Assembly (NCBI GenBank): GCA_035495815.1
Contig: DATJFH010000055.1
Coordinates: forward strand, 1 to 20,463
Reading direction: 5' to 3'
Length of the DNA stretch: 20,463 bases
Source of the DNA: DATJFH01 sp035495815
GTDB lineage: Bacteria; Acidobacteriota; Terriglobia; Bryobacterales; Bryobacteraceae
This document shows, in pieces, positions 7,530 to 14,431 of the stretch (positions are counted from its first letter, which is position 1; each line of letters starts with the position of its first letter). The notes below the pieces were generated by a model. It worked only from the letters and a program-made list of their open reading frames with translations. It did no database searches and was not told where the DNA came from. The position numbers and the translations under genes are program-made.

Positions 7530-9281
7530 TCAGCGTTGCGCCAGAACCAGAATACCGAACTGATCCCCGAATTCCCGGGCGCTGGGAGTGATGATCGTTT
7601 TCGGCCCGACAAAAATCTTGCGCGAAGCCTTGAGCGCATCCCGGACGTCGTTCTCACAGACAAAATCGACAATGGAAGCAGGCGCAGCGGAGGGAGCCGG
7701 CGGCGCCGCCGGAGCCGCGGCCGGCTTAGGAGATGCCTCCGGGGCCGTACGCGCCGCCAGAAACCGGTCCACCACCGACGCCACCACGTCGCGCGACCCC
7801 GCCGGGGCAGGGTTTCCCTTCGATACGCCCCGGCTGGCCAGATAGCGCTCCACGGCTCCGGCCACCGCTGCCCGGTCCGCGGCGCGGACCTCCGCCCGCG
7901 GCGCCATCGGAACCTCGAACGCTTCTTCCGGCTTCCTCACGGCATAGGTGATCCGCTTGATATTGATCAGATGCTGGGGACCCACGTTGTCGCTGGTAAT
8001 GTTCCCCGCCATGGCTCCGCAGCCCAGCGTCATCGAGGGAAACACGTTGGTGGTGATTCCCGTGGAGCCCTGCGGCGCCGGCGTGTTGACCAGAACGCGG
8101 AAAGCCGGCATGCGAAGGCCGTATTCCCGGATGCGCGCGTCGTCCCGGGAATGGATCGCGCAGGTGTGCCCCAACCCGCCGAAACGCAGCAGCGCCTCGC
8201 AGATGCCCAGCCCGGCCGCGAAATCCTTCACCGAATAGAGTGAAAGAACCGGGGAAAGTTTCTCCGCCGATAGTGGATGTTGTTTGCCCACCCCGCTCAG
8301 CTCCACCACCAGAATCGGAGTGTCCGGCGGGACTTCGAAGCCCGCCATCGACGCGATCTTCGGCGCCGGCTGCCCGACGCACTTCGGGTTCACCGTCCAG
8401 CCGGGCGTCAGCAGCAGCTTTCCCAGGGCTTCCGTCTGCGCGGCGTTGCAGAAATATGCCCGTCGCGCTTTCAAGGCCGCCACCACTCCCTCGCGCAGCG
8501 ACTCCTCGTAGACCACCGCCTGCTCGCTCGAGCAGACCGTGCCATAGTCGAAGGACTTTCCGTCCACGATCTTGCCGATGGCGTCCGCGACGTCGGCCGT
8601 GCGTTCGAGCATCACCGGAACATTTCCCGGTCCCACTCCGAATGCCGGTTTGCCGCTCGAGTAGGCTGCCTTGACGATTCCGTGGCCTCCCGTCGACAGG
8701 ATCACGCCGGTGTGCTCGTGCCGCATGAGCGCATTGGTGGCTTCGAGCGTGGGCGTCGTAATGCACTGGATGATCTCGGCCGGCGCTCCGGCTTCGACCG
8801 CGGCCTGATACAGAATGCCGGCGGTCTCGCACGTGCACCGTTTCGCATTGGGATGGGGGCTGAGCACCACGGCATTGCCGGCCTTCAACGCGATGAGGGT
8901 CTTGTAAATGGCCGTTGAAGTGGGGTTGGTGGTAGGCAGAATCGCCGCCACCACGCCGACCGGCACGCCGATCTCGGTGACCTTTTCCTCGGGAATCTCC
9001 CGCAGCACCCCGATCGTTTTCATGCCGCGCATGCGCCGCGGAAGCAGATCCGCGCAAAGCAGGTTCTTAGCCAGCTTGTCCCTGGCGTTCCCGTAGCCCG
9101 TCTCTTCGACCGCCATTTCCGCCAGACGCTGGGAAGCGGCGCGCGCGGCCGCCGCCATGCGCTCGACGATCGAATCCACCTGCTCCTGGTTGAACTCCCG
9201 GTATCTCCGCCAGGCGCCGTAGGCTTTCTCTACCTTGGAGCGAACCTCTTGAATCGAGACGAGGTCTTTGTCTTCGAGCAT
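7530..9281 (-). CDS. CoA-acylating aldehyde dehydrogenase of the microcompartment (EutE/PduP) type with C-terminal extension
   Basis: The 583-residue protein should oxidise a short aldehyde to acyl-CoA with NAD+ and CoA inside a microcompartment. EutE and PduP are about 460 residues, so this one is some 120 longer. The catalytic domain spans about 1-450: GVPVGVVAAILPTTNPTSTA (105-124), a GPGNVPV block, the catalytic cysteine C250 in YGTVCSSEQAVV, and FGGLGHTCAIHS (367-378). The extension holds two similar amphipathic segments (467-484, 496-511) like BMC encapsulation peptides, an Ala/Pro-rich linker (512-535), and a 48-residue terminal piece with NDVRDAL and TIITPSARE. ATG at 9281 has a weak Shine-Dalgarno. 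The BMC-H gene is 26 bases upstream. Substrate (acetaldehyde, propionaldehyde or lactaldehyde) cannot be read from sequence. Confidence 0.92.
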   Translation of the reverse strand: MLEDKDLVSIQEVRSKVEKAYGAWRRYREFNQEQVDSIVERMAAAARAASQRLAEMAVEETGYGNARDKLAKNLLCADLLPRRMRGMKTIGVLREIPEEKVTEIGVPVGVVAAILPTTNPTSTAIYKTLIALKAGNAVVLSPHPNAKRCTCETAGILYQAAVEAGAPAEIIQCITTPTLEATNALMRHEHTGVILSTGGHGIVKAAYSSGKPAFGVGPGNVPVMLERTADVADAIGKIVDGKSFDYGTVCSSEQAVVYEESLREGVVAALKARRAYFCNAAQTEALGKLLLTPGWTVNPKCVGQPAPKIASMAGFEVPPDTPILVVELSGVGKQHPLSAEKLSPVLSLYSVKDFAAGLGICEALLRFGGLGHTCAIHSRDDARIREYGLRMPAFRVLVNTPAPQGSTGITTNVFPSMTLGCGAMAGNITSDNVGPQHLINIKRITYAVRKPEEAFEVPMAPRAEVRAADRAAVAGAVERYLASRGVSKGNPAPAGSRDVVASVVDRFLAARTAPEASPKPAAAPAAPPAPSAAPASIVDFVCENDVRDALKASRKIFVGPKTIITPSAREFGDQFGILVLAQR

Positions 9282-9292
9282 GGGTCATGAGC

Positions 9293-9308
9293 GCGCGGCG
9301 AGCCGCGC
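9293..9308 (-). other. small stem-loop between BMC-H and aldehyde dehydrogenase
   Basis: GCGCGGC (9293-9299) and GCCGCGC (9302-9308) are complementary. In practice this gives a 6-bp GC stem with a CGAG tetraloop. It overlaps the first base of the BMC-H stop codon and ends 11 bases before the dehydrogenase ATG on the transcript. There is no U-tract, so it is unlikely to terminate fully. A role in making more shell protein than enzyme, by stabilising the upstream message or hindering downstream initiation, is inference. Confidence 0.4.
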
Positions 9309-9601
9309 TATCCCAGGTTCTGTTTGCCCTTCGGAGCGCCGGGCAGGATCTTTTCGACTTCCTCGTGAGGACGGGGGATGACGTGCACGCTCACCAGTTC
9401 GCCCACGCGGCGCGCAGCCGCGGCCCCCGCGTCGGTGGCAGCCTTGACCGCCCCCACGTCGCCCCGCACGGTGACCGTAACGAAGCCCGCGCCGATGTAC
9501 TCTTTCCCGACCAGAATGACGTTAGCGGTCTTGACCATCGCGTCGGCCGCCTCGATTGCGCCAACCAACCCCTTCGTCTCGATAAGGCCTAAAGCCTCCA
9601 T
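9308..9601 (-). CDS. bacterial microcompartment hexameric shell protein (BMC-H, PduA/EutM-like)
   Basis: A 97-residue single-BMC-domain protein of the usual BMC-H length. BMC-H proteins form hexamers that tile the facets of the protein shell; their central pores admit substrates. MEALGLIETKGLVGAIEAAD, TVTVRGDVGAVKAATDAGAA and VSVHVIPRPH are almost the PduA consensus. The pore loop reads YIGAGFV (GAG at 37-39), where my recollection of PduA has GSG, so the pore serine may be replaced by alanine. ATG at 9601 is preferred over the open frame upstream because GGAGG lies about six bases before it and the protein then starts exactly at the family N terminus. The aldehyde dehydrogenase follows after 26 bases. 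No BMC-T, BMC-P or other shell gene is in the window, so other loci must complete the shell. Confidence 0.96.
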   Translation of the reverse strand: MEALGLIETKGLVGAIEAADAMVKTANVILVGKEYIGAGFVTVTVRGDVGAVKAATDAGAAAARRVGELVSVHVIPRPHEEVEKILPGAPKGKQNLG

Positions 9602-9634
9602 GCGTGTCCTCCAATGCGAGTAAGAAACCAAGGT

Positions 9635-9663
9635 ATCACACAGCGGGCGGGCGTCTGCAACAA
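9635..9663 (-). promoter_or_regulatory. possible promoter for the BMC-H/aldehyde dehydrogenase pair
   Basis: In the 100-base gap between the sulfatase and BMC-H, the minus strand has TTGTTG (9663-9658), a 17-base spacer, and TGTGAT (9640-9635). The match to TTGACA/TATAAT is only 3/6 and 4/6. It lies 33 bases before the BMC-H start. A separate promoter is plausible given the gap, but this assignment is weak. Confidence 0.25.
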
Positions 9664-9701
9664 GCCGCCGCCGCGTCCAGCCTGTTTTTCAACCGCTGCC
9701 G

Positions 9702-11048
9702 CTAAACAGAACGTTCTACGACAGGAAACTCTTTCGACTCGCTCCGGGCGCTGTCCATGATGCGCGCGATCTTGGCCGCCACGTCCGGATTCTGCCCGGC
9801 CACGTCATTCTTTTCGCCGATATCCCGGCTCAGGTCGAACAGCTCGACCGGCTTGCTGCGGGCGCCCAGCCGCACCCCCTTCCAGTTGTCCATCCGCACC
9901 GCCTGCGAAAAACCGCGCTCGTGGAATTCCCAGTACAGATATTCGTGATTGCGCTGCTTCTTTCCCAAAAGCGCGTTCACCATCGAGATGCCGTCGATCC
10001 CCTTGGGCGCCTCGGCGCCCGCCAGCTCCGCCGCCGTCGGCAGGAAATCCCAAAACGCCCACACCTGGTCGCTCACCTGACCCGCCTTGATCCTGCCGGG
10101 CCAGCGGGCGATCGCCGGCGTCCGTATCCCGCCTTCATACAGGTCGCGCTTGATCCCGCGCAGCGGACCGTGCGAGTGGAAGAACTCGGGATCATGGCCC
10201 CCCTCGCGGTGCGCCCCGTTGTCGCTCGAGAAGATCACCAGCGTATTCCCGTCCAGCCCCAGATTTTTCAGATTCTCCATCAGCTTGCCGATGTCCTTGT
10301 CCATGCGGGTGATCATGGCGGCAAAGCCCTTCTCCTGGTCGGGCCAGCTCTGGCCGGCGTAAGGGCCGAAGTCCGGCACTTCCATTCCGTTTCCCATCTT
10401 GTTGCCCAGCTCGTTGTTGGCGTGCGGAATCGTAAAGGCCAGGTACAGGAAGAACGGACTCTTCTTACTGCCTTCGATGAAGTTGATGGCGCGCGGCGTC
10501 AGCAGGTCGTGCGAGTACACGGTCTTCATGCTGAAGTTGCCGGGAATGTAAAACTCGCGCTGGTCTTCCCAGAGATGGTCGGGGTAGTAGGTATGGGCGT
10601 GGGACTGATCGATGTATCCGAACCACTGGTCGAATCCCTGCAGATTCGGAATGCCCGGAGACCCCGCTCCGCCGAGGCCCCACTTGCCGAAGATGCCGGT
10701 GCGGTAGCCGGCCTTCTTGAGCACGCTGGCCACGGTGACGTCCGAGGCTTCGAGATGCACGTCCTTCTTGTTGCCCCGGATGCGGCAGTGGCCCGTGTGC
10801 TTGCCGGTCATCAGGGCGCACCGGGATGGCGCGCATACCGTGTCGCCCGCGTAGACCCGCGTGAAGCGCACTCCTTCAGCCGCCAGGCGGTCGATGTTGG
10901 GGGTCTGGATCACCTTCTGCCCGTAGCAGCCGAGGTCGCCATAGCCAAGATCGTCGGCCAGGATAAAAATGATGTTCGGTCTTGCGGCCGGCGTCTGCGC
11001 GCTTGAAATCGCGCACCCGAGGCCGGCCAGAAATTCTCTTCTGCGCAT
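9702..11048 (-). CDS. secreted sulfatase (arylsulfatase A-like, formylglycine-dependent)
   Basis: A 448-residue sulfatase hydrolysing a sulfate ester, presumably on a carbohydrate. The ATG at 11048 (AAGGGAG nine bases upstream) is chosen over a TTG seven codons earlier. It exposes a Tat-like N terminus, MRRREFLAGLGCAISS, indicating export in folded form. The core begins with PNIIFILADDLGYGD, whose Asp pair (D32, D33) binds calcium. CAPSRCALMTG places the cysteine converted to formylglycine at C72 within C-x-P-S-R. GIFGKWGLGG, a metal-binding FSSDNGAHREGG block and GGIRTPAIARWPG follow, and length is normal. It lies 34 bases downstream of the GH29 fucosidase, so the two probably form an operon acting on a sulfated glycan, perhaps fucose-containing. 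Maturation needs a formylglycine-generating or anaerobic maturase enzyme encoded elsewhere. Confidence 0.93.
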   Translation of the reverse strand: MRRREFLAGLGCAISSAQTPAARPNIIFILADDLGYGDLGCYGQKVIQTPNIDRLAAEGVRFTRVYAGDTVCAPSRCALMTGKHTGHCRIRGNKKDVHLEASDVTVASVLKKAGYRTGIFGKWGLGGAGSPGIPNLQGFDQWFGYIDQSHAHTYYPDHLWEDQREFYIPGNFSMKTVYSHDLLTPRAINFIEGSKKSPFFLYLAFTIPHANNELGNKMGNGMEVPDFGPYAGQSWPDQEKGFAAMITRMDKDIGKLMENLKNLGLDGNTLVIFSSDNGAHREGGHDPEFFHSHGPLRGIKRDLYEGGIRTPAIARWPGRIKAGQVSDQVWAFWDFLPTAAELAGAEAPKGIDGISMVNALLGKKQRNHEYLYWEFHERGFSQAVRMDNWKGVRLGARSKPVELFDLSRDIGEKNDVAGQNPDVAAKIARIMDSARSESKEFPVVERSV

Positions 11049-11082
11049 ATGGGCTGGCTCCCTTATCAATATAGTGAAAGCG

Positions 11083-12699
11083 TTATGGCGAGGTGCGGAA
11101 AGTCTTCTCCTCGCCGTACATCGTGATCAGCGGATGCCGCACGCGCGCGCGAAATTCGTACGCCCGGTTGCGCTGCAGCCCGGTCAGCGAATACTGGAAA
11201 TCACCGGTGGACGTGCGCGCCGAGCCCGGAAGATCCGACCAGGGCTCCGTCTTCTCCGACAGGTCCGTGCCGCCCTTCTTCTCGCGGTACTGGAAACCGG
11301 TCTCCACCTTCTCGACGTTGCCGAGATTGGTAAGACGGCCCCGCAGCACCGCCGTTCCCGACGCCGCGTTCCACTCGACCCCCGTGGTCAGCGCTTCCGG
11401 CGGCGTCAGGCCGGGCTCGACGTTGGTGATCTTCAGCACTACCGGATTCGGCCAGCGCCGGTCCGTGTACAGCCGCTGCGCGCGGTAGGCCGTGATCTCC
11501 AGCCCCGCGCCGGACTGCTTCCAGCGCGTCTGCGGCTTCACTTCCGGCCGGTACTCCACGATCTGGTCGGACTGGCCGAGCACGCTGACCTCGGTCCCGG
11601 GAGTCGAGCGCACCGAACGCAGCGTCACCGTTTTCGGCTCCCCCAGTTTCCACGGGCTCATCTTCGTCAGGAACGCGTATACCGTGTTGGAATCCTTGCG
11701 GCGCGTAAACCAGATGTCGTTCTCGTTCGTGATCACCCAGGGACGCACGTTCTTGATCGCCTCGCCGTTCACCAGGTTCCAAAGCGCAATCTCCCGCAGA
11801 CGCGACTCCTGCTCGATCGCCAGCTCTCCGTCCGGCTTCGGTCCCACGTTCAGCAGCAGGTTGCCCCCCTTGGCCCGCGTCTCGATCAGGATGTCGATCA
11901 GCTCCTGACCGGACTTGTAGACTTCGTTGGTCGGCTTCCACGGCCACTCCGTCCCCATCGTGAGATTGCCCTCCCAGGCGCCCTTGAGCGGCACGCCGGG
12001 AATGTATTGCTCGGGCGTCTCCATCACGCCGCGCGTGATCACCAGGTTCGGCTGCAGGCTCCAGGCATAATCGGTGAGCTGTTCCGCCGGTCCGTCGAAG
12101 AAGAAGTAGTCGATGGTTCCGTACTTCGTCAGCAGCTCGCGCAGCTGACGCCGCGTGTAATCCATGAACTCGGGGATTTCCTGCGGGTAGACTCCCTTGA
12201 CCTGCCGGTTGATGGTGATCCCCTTCCGATGCAGCCACCAGAAATCGTCCGGCGAAAAGTAGAAGCCGATGGCGATGCCCTGCTTGCGGAAGGCGTCCAC
12301 CAGCTGCCGCGTGAGGTCTTTTCCGTAAGGGGTGTGTCCCACGCTGAACGGGGTGGTGTCGCTTTCCCACATGCAGAAGCCGGCGTGGTGCTTGGTGGTG
12401 AACATGATGTACTCGAATCCCGCGAGCTTGGCCAGCGCCGCCCATTTGTCGGGCTGGAACCGGTCGGGATTGAACTGTCCGGGAAGGATGCGGAAGAAGC
12501 GCTCGACATAATCGGGCGACGCTCCCACCAGCGAGTGCGAGATCACGCCCCCCAGAGGCGCGTCCACCGACCAGTGGATGAAGAGTCCGAGTCCCCGGTC
12601 CCGGAACAGCTCGACCGCGTCTGGAGGATTGCCGCGGCGGGCCTGCTGCGGGAAGGCGCAGGTTGCAAGAGCGAGTAGTATCGCGAAACGGCGTCGCAT
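11083..12699 (-). CDS. alpha-L-fucosidase, GH29 family, exported, with C-terminal Fn3-like domain
   Basis: A 538-residue glycoside hydrolase releasing terminal alpha-L-fucose. ATG at 12699 is chosen because it gives a signal peptide (MRRRFAILLALATCAFPQQA); the longer frame does not. The GH29 barrel (about 20-320) shows LGLFIHWSVDAPLGG, YIMFTTKHHAGFCMW (H104, H105) and IDYFFFDGP, with D202 the expected nucleophile. GGNLLLNVGPKPDGEL marks the barrel end. A beta domain follows (about 330-430). The last 100 residues (TTGVEWNAASG, TGFQYREK, NRAYEFRARV) look like a fibronectin type III module, which often aids polysaccharide contact. Shine-Dalgarno is weak. The sulfatase follows after 34 bases. The acid/base residue is not conserved across GH29, so I cannot name it. 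Specificity is not resolved. Confidence 0.92.
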   Translation of the reverse strand: MRRRFAILLALATCAFPQQARRGNPPDAVELFRDRGLGLFIHWSVDAPLGGVISHSLVGASPDYVERFFRILPGQFNPDRFQPDKWAALAKLAGFEYIMFTTKHHAGFCMWESDTTPFSVGHTPYGKDLTRQLVDAFRKQGIAIGFYFSPDDFWWLHRKGITINRQVKGVYPQEIPEFMDYTRRQLRELLTKYGTIDYFFFDGPAEQLTDYAWSLQPNLVITRGVMETPEQYIPGVPLKGAWEGNLTMGTEWPWKPTNEVYKSGQELIDILIETRAKGGNLLLNVGPKPDGELAIEQESRLREIALWNLVNGEAIKNVRPWVITNENDIWFTRRKDSNTVYAFLTKMSPWKLGEPKTVTLRSVRSTPGTEVSVLGQSDQIVEYRPEVKPQTRWKQSGAGLEITAYRAQRLYTDRRWPNPVVLKITNVEPGLTPPEALTTGVEWNAASGTAVLRGRLTNLGNVEKVETGFQYREKKGGTDLSEKTEPWSDLPGSARTSTGDFQYSLTGLQRNRAYEFRARVRHPLITMYGEEKTFRTSP

Positions 12700-12838
12700 G
12701 GCTGAAGTCGTATCATACCCCGTGGCCTCCCGCCGGGGCGTGCCCCCGAGGTCCGCGCCACAAATGGCCGCCTGCAAGTACTGTGTACGCTCAGAAACAC
12801 CGGAAGGCGTGGTGCGGTCTCCCCGGAAAACAGCGGTT

Positions 12839-14287
12839 TTACCGCTTGGGGACGGCCAGCGTGGTCAGGGTGGCTTCGTTGGCGTAAAGCGTCTCCAGGC
12901 CCCGCTTTTCGACCAGGCTCCGGTCGTCCCCCCGCAGCACGTAGTAGTCAAGCGCCTTGACCCCTTCCAGTTCCCGCACCACCGGAAGCATCCAATGCAG
13001 GCGGTACCTGTAGCGGTAAAAGTTCACCCCCGGTTCGACGCCCCAGGTCGCGCCCACGGTGACCTCCGGCGACGGATGCGACTTATGGTCCTCGATGATC
13101 CGCTTCACCACTCGCTTGGTATCGGAGTCGTAAGGCCATTCCGCGTACCGGCTCACGCTCCACTGCGATAGAAATTGCGCGGCCAGCGCCAGCCCCGCGG
13201 CGGCGAAGGGAACCGCTGCGCGGCGTCCCCGGCTCGTATTCACAATATGCGCCGCCAGCGCCAGGCAGGTCAGGACCAGCAGCGGAATCCAGTACAGCCC
13301 CGTCCGGCGGACCGGATACAGAATCCCCAGCAGGTAATGCCCAGTCACCAGCAGGAGCACGCTTCCCACCAGCGCCGCCGTCGACAGCCGCAGGACGCGT
13401 GCGGCCGGAGTGATCTTTCGTAAGGGTCCGCCCCGTGAAAGCGCCGCGGCCAGCGTTACCACGGGGAGCAGGAACCAGATACCTTGCGGCGCCGGAGTCC
13501 GCGAGAGATCGCTCGAGAGGAAACTGCCCCAGACGCTCTCCACGCTTTCGCGCAGAGTGGGCAGCCCCGCGTAGAAATGGTGAGGACGAAGGTGCGTCAG
13601 CGGCAGGACCAGAATCGTGAACGCTGTTACCAGGCCCGGAACCAGAAAACGGTCCACGGCATCGGCCAGGCGGTTCTCCCTTGCCATCGACAGCGCAAAC
13701 ACCAGGGCCAGCGCGACCGCCGGAAACGCGAACGACAGGTTGGAGGCTACCGACGCGGCCAGGCACAGCGCCCCCCGTTCCAGCCGTCCCGGGCGATCGT
13801 CGTAGTGCGCCATCTGCAGGATCGCCAGCATCAGAAAGGCCGCTGCCATCCCGTATCCGCGGGCCGCGGAGAAGTAGTCGAGCAGCCCCGGGCTCAGCGT
13901 CAGCAGCGAGATGGAAAGCGGCAGCGCCCAGCCGCTTCCGAACAAGAGCCTGCCCAGGCGGAACGCCGCCATGAAGTACAACAATCCGCCCAGCAGGCTC
14001 GGCAGCCGGAAACTGAACTCGGAGAGCCCCAGAATACCGATCGAAATCTTGCACAGGAAACTGTGCAGGACGTGGTGATTCGCGTCGTACTGGTTGAGCA
14101 GGTCCCCCAACGGTCCCGCCAGGAAGGCGTTGTAGGTGAACGCCTCGTCGATGGTGATGGATTGCGAGGCGCCGCGGTAAACGTTCGTCCCCAGCAGCAC
14201 GGTCAGCAGCAGGATGGTGAGACGCGTCGCGTTCAAGGGGCCAGTGTACCGTAATCCGGCGCGCATCCTCGGTTCGGAATGAGGCAT
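12839..14287 (-). CDS. polytopic membrane glycosyltransferase, GT39/ArnT-like (GT-C fold)
   Basis: A 482-residue integral membrane protein with roughly 9-11 hydrophobic segments and a soluble C-terminal tail (about 390-482). After the first membrane segment comes TIDEAFTYNAF, with the acidic pair D47-E48 in the first external loop that is characteristic of GT-C enzymes using polyprenyl-phosphate sugars. ANHHVLHSFLCKISIGILGL, FSFRLPSLLGGLLYF and LDYFSAARGYGMA resemble the ArnT/PMT conserved region. Such enzymes transfer a sugar from a lipid carrier on the periplasmic face. Donor and acceptor cannot be predicted. ATG at 14287 is taken; an in-frame ATG at 14266 is an alternative, and neither has a strong Shine-Dalgarno. 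It is divergent from nrdJ, and 139 bases separate it from the fucosidase gene, a stretch where I see nothing recognisable. Confidence 0.8.
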   Translation of the reverse strand: MPHSEPRMRAGLRYTGPLNATRLTILLLTVLLGTNVYRGASQSITIDEAFTYNAFLAGPLGDLLNQYDANHHVLHSFLCKISIGILGLSEFSFRLPSLLGGLLYFMAAFRLGRLLFGSGWALPLSISLLTLSPGLLDYFSAARGYGMAAAFLMLAILQMAHYDDRPGRLERGALCLAASVASNLSFAFPAVALALVFALSMARENRLADAVDRFLVPGLVTAFTILVLPLTHLRPHHFYAGLPTLRESVESVWGSFLSSDLSRTPAPQGIWFLLPVVTLAAALSRGGPLRKITPAARVLRLSTAALVGSVLLLVTGHYLLGILYPVRRTGLYWIPLLVLTCLALAAHIVNTSRGRRAAVPFAAAGLALAAQFLSQWSVSRYAEWPYDSDTKRVVKRIIEDHKSHPSPEVTVGATWGVEPGVNFYRYRYRLHWMLPVVRELEGVKALDYYVLRGDDRSLVEKRGLETLYANEATLTTLAVPKR

Positions 14288-14431
14288 AATTACAGTTGCG
14301 CTAGAGGGCTTCCGTAAATTGAAGCACTGTATATAGATAAATTCCTTGACGCGCTACTAGATCTTGGGGCAAGATTGCAACTGCGGTCATTGAACCAGGA
14401 TAATGGAAGTGACGGCCAAGGAGATGAAAGA
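14288..14431. promoter_or_regulatory. divergent promoter region between the membrane glycosyltransferase and nrdJ
   Basis: This 144-base stretch is notably AT-rich against the GC-rich surroundings. On the plus strand TTGACG (14346-14351) with an 18-base spacer to CAAGAT (14370-14375) is a possible nrdJ promoter; the -10 match is poor. A TATATAGATAA run (14330-14340) could serve the minus-strand gene. I could not recognise a B12 riboswitch or an NrdR-box pair, both of which can occur near ribonucleotide reductase genes; a covariance or motif search would settle that. Confidence 0.4.

Noticed and set aside
9293..9308. Intrinsic terminator between BMC-H and the dehydrogenase
   Set aside because: The hairpin is short and has no following U-tract, and the two genes are functionally linked; treated as a possible processing or translational element instead.
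9921..11006. 361-residue plus-strand frame opposite the sulfatase
   Set aside because: No protein motifs; the sulfatase has the formylglycine signature and normal length.
11049..11069. Upstream TTG start for the sulfatase
   Set aside because: It would place seven residues before the twin-arginine N terminus and use up the AAGGGAG that is ideally spaced for the ATG at 11048.
10969..12678. 569-residue open frame on the plus strand opposite the fucosidase
   Set aside because: Arg/His/Leu-rich composition with no recognisable motif; the GH29 gene on the minus strand fully explains the region.
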